Shown here piece by piece: positions 63,874 through 64,000 of a stretch of 64,000 nt of DNA. This DNA is from JAAUTG01 sp964458705 (GTDB lineage Bacteria; Bacteroidota; Bacteroidia; Chitinophagales; Saprospiraceae): positions 1-64,000 of the forward strand of contig CAYWKD010000011.1 in assembly GCA_964458705.1 (NCBI GenBank), read 5' to 3'. The notes beneath the pieces were generated by a model. That model was not told where the DNA came from. It saw only the letters and a list, made by a program, of their open reading frames with translations, and did no database searches. The first letter of the stretch is position 1. The number at the start of each line of letters is the position of its first letter. The position numbers and the translations under genes are program-made.

Positions 63874-64000
63874 CTACAAATACTTAAAGTTCGTCTCAGG
63901 ACGAATACGCCTTAGCGTTTGATAAATTAATCGTATCACGCATTCTACATCGTTCTTATGTGTCATTTCAACTGTTGTGTGCATGTAGCGCAATGGTAGT
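63874..64000 (-). CDS. M42 family aminopeptidase, C-terminal fragment
   Basis: Partial gene cut by the end of the window; the 5' part lies beyond it. The visible 41 residues read LPLRYMHTTVEMTHKNDV and continue ECVIRLIYQTLRRI to a stop at 63874-63876. This matches the C-terminal RYMHTxVE metal-site region of M42 metallopeptidases (glutamyl aminopeptidase/endoglucanase M, FrvX-like). The histidine in YMHT would be a metal ligand. The break is due to the window edge, not to mutation. Confidence 0.75.
   Translation of the reverse strand, partial: LPLRYMHTTVEMTHKNDVECVIRLIYQTLRRIRPETNFKYL

Noticed and set aside
1..64000. CRISPR arrays, restriction-modification or phage-defence islands, insertion sequences
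   Set aside because: No regularly spaced repeats, cas, restriction, retron or toxin-antitoxin motifs were seen; the base composition is even and the genes are mostly housekeeping.

Overview
The window is AT-rich, densely coded bacterial chromosome from a member of the Bacteroidota. The evidence is a type IX secretion (T9SS) sorting tail on a PKD-repeat surface protein, an HU-CCDC81/SPOR protein, many small lipoproteins, an FG-GAP/UnbV lipoprotein, a eukaryote-like single-chain glycyl-tRNA synthetase, near-absence of Shine-Dalgarno sequences, and several promoter boxes of the Bacteroidota form TAnnTTTG. A Saprospiria-like lineage is my guess only. I see no rRNA, tRNA, CRISPR array, insertion sequence, prophage or integrated element; this looks like core chromosome.

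Layout. 1-7.5 kb: rpiB and zwf (pentose phosphate), xerD, a small membrane protein, an FkbM-type methyltransferase and pbpC. 7.6-19.6 kb: a T9SS-exported five-PKD protein, pfkA, a fused beta-oxidation enzyme, two lipoproteins, glyS and nadB. 19.7-27.3 kb: a small conserved protein, sucC with an unusual helix-hairpin-helix tail, a glucosaminidase, then pyrG, pgk and gap. 27.4-31.5 kb: a biotin-carrier / methylmalonyl-CoA-mutase-like / biotin-carboxylase operon and a DPM1-like glycosyltransferase. 31.6-46.7 kb: an FG-GAP/UnbV lipoprotein, ilvA, and an envelope set (DUF4230-like protein, orphan HlyD-type protein, HU-SPOR protein, outer-membrane barrel, an unrecognised 1104-residue exported helical protein, FtsE), then a DUF819 transporter. 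46.8-50.8 kb: an S10 serine carboxypeptidase and metY preceded by a SAM-I riboswitch that I can read from the sequence. 50.9-56.7 kb: a fatty-acid desaturase, prmC, and a polyamine set (carboxynorspermidine decarboxylase, carboxynorspermidine dehydrogenase, agmatinase-family enzyme). 57.4-62 kb: an apparent operon of a circularly permuted ATP-grasp ligase, a conventional GshB-like ATP-grasp ligase, an AstE/AspA-like zinc deacylase and an MscS channel. 62.1-64 kb: a DNA/RNA endonuclease lipoprotein, a DUF2959-like lipoprotein, and the C-terminal end of an M42 aminopeptidase cut by the window edge.

Most of the window is central metabolism: glycolysis (pfkA, gap, pgk), pentose phosphate (zwf, rpiB), TCA (sucC), propionyl/acyl-CoA metabolism, NAD, CTP, methionine/cysteine and polyamine synthesis. 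The most intriguing part is the two-ligase/deacylase/MscS operon at 57462-61927. It has the parts to make, trim and perhaps release an unknown amide-linked small molecule. The SucC fusion is the second most unusual item. Residue numbers are hand-counted and approximate; family assignments come from motif recognition, not database searches.
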